Made by a program: the position numbers and the translations under genes. Positions 17,465-26,547 of a stretch of 64,000 nt of DNA are shown here, piece by piece. Location of the stretch: NCBI RefSeq assembly GCF_000515395.1, contig NZ_KI911782.1, forward strand, positions 3,780,606-3,844,605. Reading direction: 5' to 3'. Under the pieces are notes generated by a model, which was given only the letters and a program-made list of their open reading frames with translations, searched no databases and was not told the origin of the DNA. The first letter of the stretch is position 1; the number at the start of each line of letters is the position of its first letter. Source of the DNA: Jiangella gansuensis DSM 44835. Its GTDB lineage: Bacteria > Actinomycetota > Actinomycetes > Jiangellales > Jiangellaceae.

Positions 17465-17812
17465 GTGAGCCCTCTCTACGACGCGCGACGACGGCGCGAA
17501 CGACGGGATGGCGGACGCCGGCCGAGCGTCCCGGAAGGCCTTCGAAGTCACTCGAGTGTCGTCGGGCCGGGCATGGCCGCAGGACAGGTCGCCCCAGCTC
17601 AGCGCCTTGCACCGACGATGTCGAGGAGGCCTCCGCCCCCTCTCGTCGCCGGTCTGCCCGGCCTTCCTAGGTGGCGACCTTAGGGACGCGCCCAAGCCGT
17701 TGGCAAGAGTTCGCCAGCTTTTTCCTTCGGAGAACGAAAAATAACGAGCCGAGACCGGCCGTGTCCGAAACGTGTCTTGACCGACGAACTTCCTTCGCCG
17801 TAGAAAATAACC
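17465..17812. promoter_or_regulatory. Divergent promoter region with two AT-rich direct repeats
   Basis: This 348-base gap separates the PIG-L gene from the ROK regulator. It holds two unusually AT-rich similar sites, CGAAAAATAACG (17735-17746) and GAAAATAACC (17803-17812), the second touching the ROK start codon. NagC/Mlc-type ROK repressors favour A/T-rich boxes, so these may be autoregulatory operators. I see no gene in the rest of the gap. Confidence 0.4.
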
Positions 17813-18985
17813 GTGAAGGCGAACTCCGAGGTCCCGGCGAGCCCCGTCAGGCGTGCACGCTCCCGGGAGATCAAGCGGTCCGCGGTGATCTCCGCGGCCC
17901 GTCAGGCCCGCCTGCTCTCGCGATCACAACTCACCGAACTGACCGGGCTGAGCCCCGCGACCCTCACCCCACTCGTCCGCGAGCTGATCGCGGAAGGCTA
18001 CCTGATCGCGCGCGGTGCCGACTCGTCCCGAGCCGGCCGGCCGCGCGAGAAGCTCGAGTTCAATCCGCGGGCCGAACTGGTCGCCGCGGTGGCCCTGCGA
18101 CCGCACCAGGCACGCTGCGAGATCGCCGACAGCGACGGCACGGTCATCGCCCACGACGACGTCCCGCTCGGGCCGGACATCGTCGCCACCATCTGCGACG
18201 TCGTGCCGCGGCTGGCCGGGACGGGGCGGCCGGAGCTGCGCGGCGTCGCCGTCGCGGTGCCCGGCGTCACGACCGATGGCGAGGTCCGGCTGGCCCCGTC
18301 CGTCGGGGTGGTCGAGACCCGCTCGATAGGCGACGGCATCCGCGAACGCCTCGGTGTCTCGGTCGTCGTCGACAACGACGTGAACCTCATGGTGGCCGGC
18401 GAGCACGCCGCCGGCGCCGGCGCCGACGTGCGCGACCTCATGCTGCTGCACGTCACCGACGGCGTGGGCGCCGGGCTCGTGCTCGACGGGCGGGTTCGCC
18501 GCGGCGCCTCCAGCGCCGCCGGCGAGGTCGGCTTCATGACGCTGGACAGCGACGCGCACACCCGCGACGGCATCGGCGCGTTCGAGGCGCGGTGGTCCGA
18601 GAGCGCCATCGCCGCCTACCTCGACGACGCCGGCGTCGACCGGGACGGCGCCAGCCCTGTCGCGGCCCTGATCGCCACTGCCGCCGGCGCTCCCGGCGCG
18701 GCGGCCACGGCCGCGGCCGGTGAGTACCTCGACGAGGTGCTCGTGGCGTGGTCGAGGCTGATCATCTCGTGCGCCTGCGTCGTCGACCCCGGACGGGTCC
18801 TGCTCAGCGGCGCCGCCGCGGAGCTCGACGACGCGGCACTGGCCCGGCTGCAGGAGCTCGTGGCCGCCGACGTGCCGGCGCCGGTGGAGATCCGCCGCGG
18901 CGCGCTGGGTGAGCGAGCGGTCCTGTACGGCGCCATCAGCTCCGCGCTCACGGCGGCCGGCCTGATGGTGATGCCACACCCCTGA
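17813..18985 (+). CDS. ROK family transcriptional repressor
   Basis: The 390-residue protein starts at GTG 17813. It has an N-terminal winged helix-turn-helix (LLSRSQLTELTGLSPATLTPLVRELIAEGYLI, about residues 35-66). A ROK sugar-binding fold follows with VAVPGVTTDGEVR, VVDNDVNLMVAGEHAAG and GVGAGLVLDGRVRRGASSAAGEVGF. The ATP-binding motif of kinases is degraded (VALRPHQARCEI in place of D-x-G-G-T), as expected for a regulator. It precedes and is co-directional with a transport/catabolic operon ending in a ROK kinase. It probably represses this operon and releases it when a sugar or its derivative binds. Confidence 0.85.
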   Translation: MKANSEVPASPVRRARSREIKRSAVISAARQARLLSRSQLTELTGLSPATLTPLVRELIAEGYLIARGADSSRAGRPREKLEFNPRAELVAAVALRPHQARCEIADSDGTVIAHDDVPLGPDIVATICDVVPRLAGTGRPELRGVAVAVPGVTTDGEVRLAPSVGVVETRSIGDGIRERLGVSVVVDNDVNLMVAGEHAAGAGADVRDLMLLHVTDGVGAGLVLDGRVRRGASSAAGEVGFMTLDSDAHTRDGIGAFEARWSESAIAAYLDDAGVDRDGASPVAALIATAAGAPGAAATAAAGEYLDEVLVAWSRLIISCACVVDPGRVLLSGAAAELDDAALARLQELVAADVPAPVEIRRGALGERAVLYGAISSALTAAGLMVMPHP

Positions 18986-19054
18986 CCCCCGGAACGACCC
19001 GCGCACCGCATCACGCGCACACCGCACGTCACCCCAACACCCACGGAGGTATCC

Positions 19055-20107
19055 ATGCGACGCCCCATCATCGTGCTCGGCGCGACCGTCGCGCTCGGCA
19101 TGGTCGCGACCGCTTGCGGCGGCGACGACAGCGACACCACGTCCGGCGGCGGCTCGGAATCGAGCAGCCTGACCATCTACAGCGCGCGCGACTCCAACAT
19201 CACGGACTTCGTGGTGGAGCGCTTCGAGGAGGAGTACCCGGAGTACGCCGGCAACGTCGAGGTGCTCAACCTGGGCGCCCAGGAGGTGCTCGAGCGAGTC
19301 CGCGCCGAGTCCGCCAACCCGCAGGCCGACGTCTGGTGGGGAGGCACCCAGCAGGGCCTGGACGCCGCGGCCGCCGAGGACCTGCTCGAGCCGATCGAGC
19401 CGGACTTCGCCGCCGACATCGAGGATGGGTACAAGGACCCGGAGGGCCGCTGGTTCGGTGAGATCCTGCTGCCCGAGGTCATCATGTACAACAACGCGGC
19501 GCTGTCCGCGGACGAGGCGCCGCAGGACTGGGACGACCTGCTCGACCCGAAGTGGCAGGACCAGATCATCATCCGCGACGTGGCCGCGTCGGGCACGATG
19601 CGCTCCATCTACGCCTCGATGATCCTCAAGGAGTCGCCCGACGGCATCGACCCGCAGCCGGGTTACGAGTGGCTGACCCAGCTGGACGCCAACACCGGTG
19701 AGTACGCCGCCAACCCGGCCGACCTGTACCTGAAGATGTCGCGTGAGCAGGGCATCCTCAGCGCCTGGAACCTCCAGGACATCCTCATCCAGGCCGAGCA
19801 GCAGAACATGCCGTTCAGCTACGTGATGCCCGCCTCCGGTGCGCCGGTGCTGGTGGACGGCGTGGCCGCGGTCGGCGGCGGCGACACCGAGGCCGCCACG
19901 CAGTTCCTGGAGTTCCTGTTCGACGACGAGCTGCGTGCCGAGCTGGCCGCGGACTTCTACCAGATCCCGACCGTCGAGATCTCCGAACAGCCGGAGTGGC
20001 TGGCCGAACTCGACCTGCAGCCGATGGACGTCGACTGGGCCACCATCGGTCAGAACGAGACCGAGTGGATCAACTACTGGAACGAGAACATCAAGAACAA
20101 GGGCTGA
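19055..20107 (+). CDS. ABC transporter substrate-binding lipoprotein, iron-transporter-like class
   Basis: The 350-residue lipoprotein has a signal peptide with lipobox-like VATAC (Cys near residue 22), then a Gly/Ser linker. The mature part is a class II periplasmic-binding fold (LTIYSARDSNITDFVVERFEEEYP..., QADVWWGGTQQGLDAAAAEDLLEPI, LPEVIMYNNAAL). It looks like the binding proteins for Fe(III), 2-aminoethylphosphonate or polyamine. There is no adjacent Tyr-Tyr pair anywhere in the protein, whereas ferric-binding FbpA proteins use one, so iron is unlikely. It starts at ATG 19055 behind GGAGG and is the first transport gene of the operon. Confidence 0.85.
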   Translation: MRRPIIVLGATVALGMVATACGGDDSDTTSGGGSESSSLTIYSARDSNITDFVVERFEEEYPEYAGNVEVLNLGAQEVLERVRAESANPQADVWWGGTQQGLDAAAAEDLLEPIEPDFAADIEDGYKDPEGRWFGEILLPEVIMYNNAALSADEAPQDWDDLLDPKWQDQIIIRDVAASGTMRSIYASMILKESPDGIDPQPGYEWLTQLDANTGEYAANPADLYLKMSREQGILSAWNLQDILIQAEQQNMPFSYVMPASGAPVLVDGVAAVGGGDTEAATQFLEFLFDDELRAELAADFYQIPTVEISEQPEWLAELDLQPMDVDWATIGQNETEWINYWNENIKNKG

Positions 20108-20134
20108 CCCGCGCCGCGGGCGCCCGCACACCCC

Positions 20135-20194
20135 ACTTCTGGAGACTTGCGCACGCTTCCCGGCGGGTTTTGGCGTGCACAAGTCTCCAGAAGT
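20135..20194. repeat. 60-nt palindromic repeat, family A copy 2
   Basis: ACTTCTGGAGACTTGCGCAC (20135-20154) pairs with 20175-20194 at 19 of 20 positions, with a 20-nt loop like copy 1. It lies inside the operon between the binding protein and the ATPase, where it could act as an mRNA-stabilising or attenuating hairpin. Confidence 0.75.
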
Positions 20195-20213
20195 GGACGA
20201 TGGAAGGTGAGAC

Positions 20214-21284
20214 ATGGTCGAGGTCCGGCTCGATGCGGTGAGCAAGATGTTCTCCCGCTCCGGCGCTCCCGCGGTCGACACGGTCGACCTGACCATCCGC
20301 GACGGTGAGTTCTTCACGCTGCTCGGCCCCAGCGGCTGCGGGAAGACGACGACGCTGCGGATGGTCGCCGGGTTCTACTTCCCGTCCGCGGGACGCATCT
20401 ACTTCGGCGCCGACGACGTCACCCGGACGGCTCCGAACAAGCGCGACACCGGCATGGTGTTCCAGAACTACGCGCTGTTCCCGCACCTGAGCGTCGCCCA
20501 GAACGTCGGCTACGGTCTGAAGACCCGCAAGGTGCGCGGCCCCGAGGCCAAACGCCGCATCGACGAGGCGCTGGAGCAGGTGCACCTGTCCGGCTACGGC
20601 GCCCGCCGCATCGACCAGCTCTCCGGCGGCCAGCAGCAGCGGGTCGCGTTGGCACGCGCGCTGGTGATCCGGCCGCGCACGCTGCTGTTGGACGAGCCGC
20701 TGTCCAACCTCGACGCCAAACTGCGCGAGGAGACCCGGCTGGAGATCCGCCGCATCCAGCGTGAGGCCAACACGACCTCGATCTACGTCACGCACGACCA
20801 GTCCGAGGCGATGGCGATGTCCGACCGGATCGCCGTCATGAACGGCGGAACCGTCCAGCAGGTCGGCAGCCCCGAGGAGATCTACCGCCGCCCCGCCAAC
20901 CGGTTCGTCGCCACCTTCATCGGCCGCAGCAACGTGCTGGAGCTGCCGGTCGTCGCGGCCGCCGCCGACCACGTCGACGTCGCCGGTCCCGACGGCGTCA
21001 CGCTGCGGGCCGCGGCGCCGGAGGGACACGGGCTGCGTGAGCAGGGGACCGCGCTGGTGTCGGCGCGGCCGGAGAACATCCGGCTGACCGGGCCCGACGT
21101 CACCGGCAGCCTGCGCGCCACCGTCGTCGAGACCGAGTTCACCGGCATGGCGACCAACGTCGTGGTCGACCTCGCCGGGACCGAGCTGCACGTCGCCGCC
21201 GTCGAGATCCCCGCCGGGCTCACCGTCGGCGCCACCGTCGGCGTGGTGCTGCCGCCTGAGCACCTGTGGGTGGTCCGGCCGTGA
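20214..21284 (+). CDS. ABC transporter ATP-binding protein with TOBE-type C-terminus
   Basis: The 356-residue ATPase powers the import system. Walker A is GPSGCGKTT, the Q-loop is VFQNYALFPHL, the signature [15 protein letters not shown], Walker B LLLDEPLSNLD and the switch His is in VTHDQSEAM. About 110 C-terminal residues form a TOBE-like regulatory domain (ALVSARPENIRLTG), typical of PotA/FbpC/UgpC relatives. It starts at ATG 20214, and its stop overlaps the permease start in GTGA. Confidence 0.92.
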   Translation: MVEVRLDAVSKMFSRSGAPAVDTVDLTIRDGEFFTLLGPSGCGKTTTLRMVAGFYFPSAGRIYFGADDVTRTAPNKRDTGMVFQNYALFPHLSVAQNVGYGLKTRKVRGPEAKRRIDEALEQVHLSGYGARRIDQLSGGQQQRVALARALVIRPRTLLLDEPLSNLDAKLREETRLEIRRIQREANTTSIYVTHDQSEAMAMSDRIAVMNGGTVQQVGSPEEIYRRPANRFVATFIGRSNVLELPVVAAAADHVDVAGPDGVTLRAAAPEGHGLREQGTALVSARPENIRLTGPDVTGSLRATVVETEFTGMATNVVVDLAGTELHVAAVEIPAGLTVGATVGVVLPPEHLWVVRP

Positions 21285-23050
21285 GCGTCAGCACCTCCCC
21301 GGAGCCGGTCGCCACCCGGGACGCCCCCTCCGGGCCGACCCGCCGGCTGCGCGGCGGCGCCGTCACCGGGTCGCGGTGGTTCCCGTACCTGCTGGTGCTG
21401 CCGCTGGCTCTGGTGCTGTGGGGCTACATCGTGCAGCCGATGCTGGCGACGTTCTTCGAGAGCGTCGGGGAGAACGCCGGCGACAACTACACCGGCTTCC
21501 TGTCCAGCGGCGGCGTGGCCCGGCAGTCCCTGATCAACTCCATTCTCATCTCGGTGGCCAGCGTCGTGCTGTGCGGCGTCGTCGGGGTGGCGATGGCGTT
21601 CCTGCTGCGCCGGTTCCAGTTCCCCGGCCGGGGGCTGATCGAGGCGATCATCCTGGTGCCGGCGGCGCTGCCGCCACTCATCGGCGCCATCTCGTTCCAG
21701 CTGCTCTACAGCGAGACCGGCATCCTGCCGCGGGCGCTGCAGCAGCTGTTCGGCACCGAGGAACCGGTGCTGGCGGTGAGCGGGATCGCCGGCGTGCTGG
21801 TGGTCCACACGTTCACCATGTATCCGTTCTTCTACCTGGCCGCGTCAGCCGCACTGCGCGGGATGGACCCGTCGGTGGAGGAAGCGGCCTACAACCTGGG
21901 CGCCTCCCGGCTGCGGGTGTGGCGCACCGTGCTGCTGCCGATGCTGACTCCGGCCATGGTCTCCGGCGCGCTGCTGGTCTTCATGACGTCGCTGGCGTCG
22001 TACACCGCGCCGCTGCTGTTCGGCGTCGACCAGACCATGACCATGCAGATCTACATCAACCGCACGAACGGCGACATGCCGCTGGCGTCCACCTACGCCT
22101 CGGTGCTGGGCGTGGTGTCGATCCTGTTCCTGCTGGCCATGCGGTGGTACGAGGGCCGGCGGTCGTACCGGTCGCTGTCCAAGGGCGTCGCGAGCCACCG
22201 GCGCGAGGTGACCAACCCCCTGGGCCGCTGGCTGGCCATGGCCGGCTCCCTGGTGGGCGTGGCGGTGCTGCTGGCCCCGGTGGCGACGATCGGCCTGGTG
22301 GCGTTCTCGCGCGACGGCTCGTGGACCACGCAGGTCATCCCGTCGGAGTACACGACGGAGAACTTCCACACCATCTTCAACGACCCGCGCGCCTTCGAAC
22401 CGATCCTCAACTCGCTCACCATCAGCGCGGTCGCCACCGCCGGCATCATCATCGTCGGCGTGCTCATCGCGTACGCGGTGCGCCGGCTGCGCTTCGTCGG
22501 CCGGTCGCTGCTGGACATCGGCGTCATGCTGGCGTGGGCGCTGCCCGGTACCGTCGTCGCGATCAACCTCATCGCGGCCTTCAGCACCGGCAACGTGTTC
22601 AGCTTCGGGCAGGTGCTGGTGGCGACGTTCTGGATCATGCCGCTGGCCTACTTCGTGCGGTTCCTGCCGATGGTGTTCCGCTCGACGTCGGCGGCGCTGG
22701 CGCAGACGGACCCGGCGCTGGAGGAGGCCGCGCGCAACCTCGGCGCGTCCTGGCCGCGGGCGTTCCTGACGGTGACCGTGCGGCTCGTGCTGCCCGGCGT
22801 CATGGCCGGCGCGCTGCTGGCATTCGTGCACGGCGTCGGCGAGTTCGTGGCGTCGGTGCTGATCTACACTTCGCAGACCGAGCCGATCTCCGTCGCCATC
22901 AACAACAGCATGTACCGGTTCGAGGTGGGCACCGCGGCCGCGTACGGCATGCTGCAGATCGCGTTGATCTTCGTTGTGATGCTCGTCAGCGGCCGGCTGG
23001 AACGCGGCCGGTCGTCCCGCGCGGCCAAGGAGGCGACCCAGTGGGCGTGA
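21281..23050 (+). CDS. ABC transporter permease, two fused permease domains
   Basis: The 589-residue protein starts at GTG 21281, overlapping the ATPase stop. It contains two binding-protein-dependent permease domains in one chain, each with its own EAA loop for docking the ATPase: EEAAYNLGASRLRVWRTVLLP near residue 205 and EEAARNLGASWPRAFLTVTV near residue 485. About twelve membrane helices are visible. A single fused permease is typical of iron/thiamine/aminophosphonate-class importers. The last bases overlap the start of the creatininase-type gene. Confidence 0.9.
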   Translation: MSVSTSPEPVATRDAPSGPTRRLRGGAVTGSRWFPYLLVLPLALVLWGYIVQPMLATFFESVGENAGDNYTGFLSSGGVARQSLINSILISVASVVLCGVVGVAMAFLLRRFQFPGRGLIEAIILVPAALPPLIGAISFQLLYSETGILPRALQQLFGTEEPVLAVSGIAGVLVVHTFTMYPFFYLAASAALRGMDPSVEEAAYNLGASRLRVWRTVLLPMLTPAMVSGALLVFMTSLASYTAPLLFGVDQTMTMQIYINRTNGDMPLASTYASVLGVVSILFLLAMRWYEGRRSYRSLSKGVASHRREVTNPLGRWLAMAGSLVGVAVLLAPVATIGLVAFSRDGSWTTQVIPSEYTTENFHTIFNDPRAFEPILNSLTISAVATAGIIIVGVLIAYAVRRLRFVGRSLLDIGVMLAWALPGTVVAINLIAAFSTGNVFSFGQVLVATFWIMPLAYFVRFLPMVFRSTSAALAQTDPALEEAARNLGASWPRAFLTVTVRLVLPGVMAGALLAFVHGVGEFVASVLIYTSQTEPISVAINNSMYRFEVGTAAAYGMLQIALIFVVMLVSGRLERGRSSRAAKEATQWA

Positions 23051-23907
23051 CGGGGAACGGCGCGGCCCAGCTGGTCGACGCCACCCGGGTCACCGGGGCG
23101 GCCTGGCCGGACGCCGTCGCCGAAGCTGATTTCGCGGTGCTGCCGGTGGGTGCGTTCGAGTGGCATGGCCCGCACCTGCCTTTGGGTACCGACCTGCTGC
23201 TGGCCGAGGGGTTCGCGCGGGCGTGGGCGGACGAGGCCGGTTCCGGTTCCGGCGACGGTGATCCCGCCGGGCCCCGGGCCGTGCTCTACCCGGCCGTCGC
23301 GTACACCGCCTGCCCGGGGCAGACCCGGCCCTGGCCCGGCACCATCGGCGTGCGGCCGGAGGTGGCGCTGTCCTACCTGTGCGACGTGCTGGAAGGCATC
23401 GTCGCGGCCGGCTTCGTCCGGGTGCTCGTGGTCAACGGGCACGACGCCAACATGTCCATCGTCCGGGCGGCCATGGAATGGGTGTCCGGCCGGCAGCGCT
23501 GCAGCCTGCTGCTGGCCAACTGGTTCCAGCTGATCACGCCCGAGGAGACGACCGAGATCTTCGGCCCGCGGACGTCGCGCGGCCACGGCGGCGCCTACGA
23601 GACCAGCGGCGTGCTGGGCTTCGCTCCCTACGCCGTCGACCTGGCCGCAGCCGACGACCTGCCGCCGCGGCCGAAGTTGTCCACCCCGAGCCCGTACGTG
23701 CTGGTCGAGTCGCGGCCCACGCCGTGGGAGGGCTGGTCCGGGCACATCTCGCTGGTCGGCGACGACGCCGGCCGGCGGGTCCGCGACCTGGGGGCCCGGC
23801 GGCTGCGCGACCTCGTGGACGCCTGGCTGGCGGCGCCGCTGCCCGACGCCCCGGGCACCGACTCGCGTCCCGACCCGACACCCGACACAGGAGAGGCCGA
23901 TGCCTGA
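23041..23907 (+). CDS. Creatininase family amidohydrolase
   Basis: The 288-residue protein starts at GTG 23041, overlapping the permease end by 10 bases. Family metal motifs are visible: EWHGPHLPLGTD (Glu, His, Asp) near residue 40, NGHDAN near residue 135 and HGGAYETSG (Glu) near residue 182. Creatininase relatives hydrolyse cyclic or linear amides, for example creatinine, formamidopyrimidines and inositol-derived ring compounds. Tight coupling to an importer and a C-N lyase suggests a hydrolytic step in breaking down the imported compound. The exact substrate is not predictable. Confidence 0.85.
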   Translation: MGVTGNGAAQLVDATRVTGAAWPDAVAEADFAVLPVGAFEWHGPHLPLGTDLLLAEGFARAWADEAGSGSGDGDPAGPRAVLYPAVAYTACPGQTRPWPGTIGVRPEVALSYLCDVLEGIVAAGFVRVLVVNGHDANMSIVRAAMEWVSGRQRCSLLLANWFQLITPEETTEIFGPRTSRGHGGAYETSGVLGFAPYAVDLAAADDLPPRPKLSTPSPYVLVESRPTPWEGWSGHISLVGDDAGRRVRDLGARRLRDLVDAWLAAPLPDAPGTDSRPDPTPDTGEADA

Positions 23908-25360
23908 GCAGGGCTTGACCGTCTACCAGGAGAACCACCTGCGGGTGGCGTTCGAGCACCACGCGGCCACCCTCTACGGGCCAATGGTGCAGGCCAGCCG
24001 CGCCCACGTGGTGATGCTCGCCGAGCAGGGTCTCGTCCCGGCCGAGCGGGCCGTGAGGCTGCTGCGCGGGCTGGAGACGATGCGCTCCGACGACCCGGCG
24101 GCGCTCACCTACGACGGGTCGGTCGAGGACGTCTACTTCACGATGGAGAAGCGCCTGGCCGCGGCCGCCGGCATCGACACGTCGGAGCTGGACGTCCAGT
24201 TGGCGCGCAGCCGCAACGACCTGGACCAGGGCATCTTCCGGATGATCCTGCGCGACCAGCTGGCCGCCGTCCAGGACGAGGTGCTGGCGACGGCGGGCGT
24301 GCTGCTGGACGCCGCGGACCGCTACGCCGACGTCGTCGTCATCGGCTACACGCACCGGCGCCCGGCGCAGCCCACCACCGTCGGGCACGTGCTGGCCGGT
24401 TACGCCGAGGCGCTGGCCGGGCAGGCCCGCGGGTACGCCGCGCTGCTCGACGACCTCAACGTGTCGCCGCTCGGCTCGTGCGCCTTCGCCGGGACGGACC
24501 TCGACATCAGTTCCGCACGGGTGGCCGAGCTGCTCGGCTTCGACGGACTGGTGGTGAACTCGTACGAAGCCGTGGCCGGTGCCGACCACCTGATGCGGGT
24601 GGCCACCGTCAACGCGCAGGCGCTGGCCACCGGCGCGCGGTTCGCCCGGACCCTGATGGACTGGCTGAGCTGGCAGTGGGTGACCACGCCGCCGGAGTTC
24701 ACCCAGGGCAGCAGCATCATGCCGCAGAAGCGCAACCCGGTGGTGTTCGAACACCTGGTCTCCATGGCCGGGGCCACCGCCGCCGATGCCGCGTCCGTGC
24801 TGAACAACGTCGGCGCCGCCTGGTGGGAGGACTCCAACAACGCGACCACCGACGTGCAGGCGCGGCTGTGGGAGAGCAACGACCGGGCCCGCCGCTTCTT
24901 CCGGCTCCTCGGCGGGGTGAGCGCGCGGATCGAGCCGCTGACGCCGCCGTCGGCCGCCGCCATCGTCGCCACCGGCGCCACCACCACCGCGGCCACGGAC
25001 GCGCTCACCGCGTCCGGGGTGCCGTTCCGCGGTGCGCACTCGCTGGCCGGCCGGCTGCTGCGGGAGGCCGAACCCGAGCAGTGGACGGTCGGCATGGTGC
25101 TCGAGGCGGCCGCCGCGCTCGGCCTGCCCGACGTGGGCGAGGAGGCGGCGAAGGAGCTGATCGCCGCCGCCAACGACCCTGCCCGGGTGCTGCTGCGCGC
25201 GCAGGCCGACGGTCCCGGTACCGCCGCGGTGCGCCGGCAGGTCGAGACGCTGCGCGGGAGCGTCGCCGAGTCCGCCGAGCACCTGGCAGGCTACCGGTCC
25301 CGGCTGGCCGCGGCCGCCGGCCGGCTCGACGACGTGGTGCGGGAGCGGATCGCCGCGTGA
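23900..25360 (+). CDS. Argininosuccinate lyase-like enzyme (fumarase/aspartase superfamily)
   Basis: The 486-residue protein starts at ATG 23900, overlapping the previous stop. It has the three conserved regions of the superfamily: SRNDLDQGIFR near residue 97, GYTHRRPAQPTTVGH near residue 150 and the signature GSSIMPQKRNP near residue 272 with the catalytic Ser. True arginine-pathway lyases have TGYTHLQRAQP and lie with argininosuccinate synthase, which is absent. Members also include lyases that release fumarate from N-succinyl compounds such as ethylenediamine disuccinate. I read this as a catabolic C-N lyase for the imported compound; this is inference. Confidence 0.82.
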   Translation: MPEQGLTVYQENHLRVAFEHHAATLYGPMVQASRAHVVMLAEQGLVPAERAVRLLRGLETMRSDDPAALTYDGSVEDVYFTMEKRLAAAAGIDTSELDVQLARSRNDLDQGIFRMILRDQLAAVQDEVLATAGVLLDAADRYADVVVIGYTHRRPAQPTTVGHVLAGYAEALAGQARGYAALLDDLNVSPLGSCAFAGTDLDISSARVAELLGFDGLVVNSYEAVAGADHLMRVATVNAQALATGARFARTLMDWLSWQWVTTPPEFTQGSSIMPQKRNPVVFEHLVSMAGATAADAASVLNNVGAAWWEDSNNATTDVQARLWESNDRARRFFRLLGGVSARIEPLTPPSAAAIVATGATTTAATDALTASGVPFRGAHSLAGRLLREAEPEQWTVGMVLEAAAALGLPDVGEEAAKELIAAANDPARVLLRAQADGPGTAAVRRQVETLRGSVAESAEHLAGYRSRLAAAAGRLDDVVRERIAA

Positions 25361-26247
25361 GCATGACGACGACGGGAGTGCTGCTGGGTATCGACTTCGG
25401 CGGCACCAAGATGGCCCTCGCGCTCGCCGAGCCGGACGGGTCCATCATCGAACGGCGCCGGCTGCCGACCAATGCCGTCGACGGCGCCCAGCGGGCCCTG
25501 GCGCGGGCACTCGACGCGGCGGAGAAACTGGTCTCCGACTCCGGCCGGCCGGTCCTGGCCGCGGGGGTGGCGACGCCCGGCGTGGTACGTCCCGACGGGA
25601 TCGACCTCGCGCCGAACGTCCCCGGCTGGGGAGAACTGCGGCTGGCCGACGCGCTGCGGAAGCGCCTCGGTGACATGCCGGTGCCGGTGTGGAACGACGT
25701 CAACGCCGCCGCCCTCGCCGAGGTACACCACGGCCGGCTGCGCGGTGCCGACCCCGGCCTGGTGCTCGGCCTGGGCACCGGCGTCGCCGCGGCCGTCACC
25801 GTCGGCGGCCGGGTGGTGCCGGGCTTCCACGGCGCGGCCGGCGAGATCGGCTACACCCTGGCCGGCGCCGGTCCGCTGCACCCCGACGAGACCCACCTGG
25901 AAGCCGTCTTCGGCGGACGGGTCCTCGACGAGCTCGCCGCCACACACGGCCTGGCCCGGGGCGCGGCGGACCTCGTCGCCGCCGCGGACGCGGAGCTGCG
26001 CGACGCCGTCGACCGGCGCCTCGACACGATGTCCCGGGCCGTGATCGGCATGTGCCTGCTGCTCGACCCCGAGCGGGTGGTGCTGTTCGGCGGGCTCACC
26101 GGCAGCGAGCGCATCGTCGGACGGCTGACCGAGCGACTGCACGCGCACCTGCCGTTCCCGCCCGACGTGGTGATGTCCGGGTTCGCCCAGGACGCGCCGC
26201 TGGTGGGCGCGGTCACCCTGGCCGCGGACGCCGCGACCGTGCGCTGA
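25357..26247 (+). CDS. ROK family sugar kinase
   Basis: The 296-residue protein starts at GTG 25357, overlapping the lyase stop in GTGA; ATG 25363 is an alternative. It has the phosphate-binding motif GIDFGGTKMALAL, the sugar-contact region VWNDVNAAALAEVHHG with the catalytic Asp, and GLGTGVAAAVTVGG. The usual zinc-site cysteines (CxCGxxGC) are missing and GEIGH reads GEIGY, so it is an atypical member. The intact ATP motif favours a kinase over a repressor. Its place at the end of the operon suggests that a sugar or polyol fragment is phosphorylated after hydrolysis. Confidence 0.8.
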   Translation: MSMTTTGVLLGIDFGGTKMALALAEPDGSIIERRRLPTNAVDGAQRALARALDAAEKLVSDSGRPVLAAGVATPGVVRPDGIDLAPNVPGWGELRLADALRKRLGDMPVPVWNDVNAAALAEVHHGRLRGADPGLVLGLGTGVAAAVTVGGRVVPGFHGAAGEIGYTLAGAGPLHPDETHLEAVFGGRVLDELAATHGLARGAADLVAAADAELRDAVDRRLDTMSRAVIGMCLLLDPERVVLFGGLTGSERIVGRLTERLHAHLPFPPDVVMSGFAQDAPLVGAVTLAADAATVR

Positions 26248-26276
26248 GCGCGCGCGTCCGGGGAAGGTGTCGTGCC

Positions 26277-26476
26277 GCTTGCAATGGGCACCAATGACCA
26301 GCGGGCGCCGGCGTGCTTGCTGTCCTCTGGTAACGCCGTGCGCCGGAACACGGCCGGCAAACGCGACGACAGACCAGGTCGTTACCGGAAGCCAGCAAGC
26401 AAGCCCGGCCCGGAGTCAGGTCGCCTCGCGAGCTGCGCGGCCCTCGGGTGGTGCATATAGGTGCTCATTGCAAAGC
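26277..26476. repeat. 200-nt nested inverted-repeat element
   Basis: Outer arms GCTTGCAATGGGCACC (26277-26292) and its near complement (26460-26476) enclose inner arms GCTTGCTGTCCTCTGGTAACG-like 26315-26335 and 26380-26400 (18 of 21 pair). The element fills the gap 26248-26547 between convergent operons. No gene is seen in it. It could be a MITE-like insertion or a structured transcript. Confidence 0.55.
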
Positions 26477-26547
26477 CCGCTCACACGTATCGCCCGCGCG
26501 AACCAGCCGGGCACGGACGCGGCGCCGCGAGTCAGCTGACGGTGCGG

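Noticed and set aside
21376-23040. Long upstream extension of the creatininase-type frame
   Set aside because: It overlaps the permease in another frame and has no motifs. The family similarity begins at GTG 23041.
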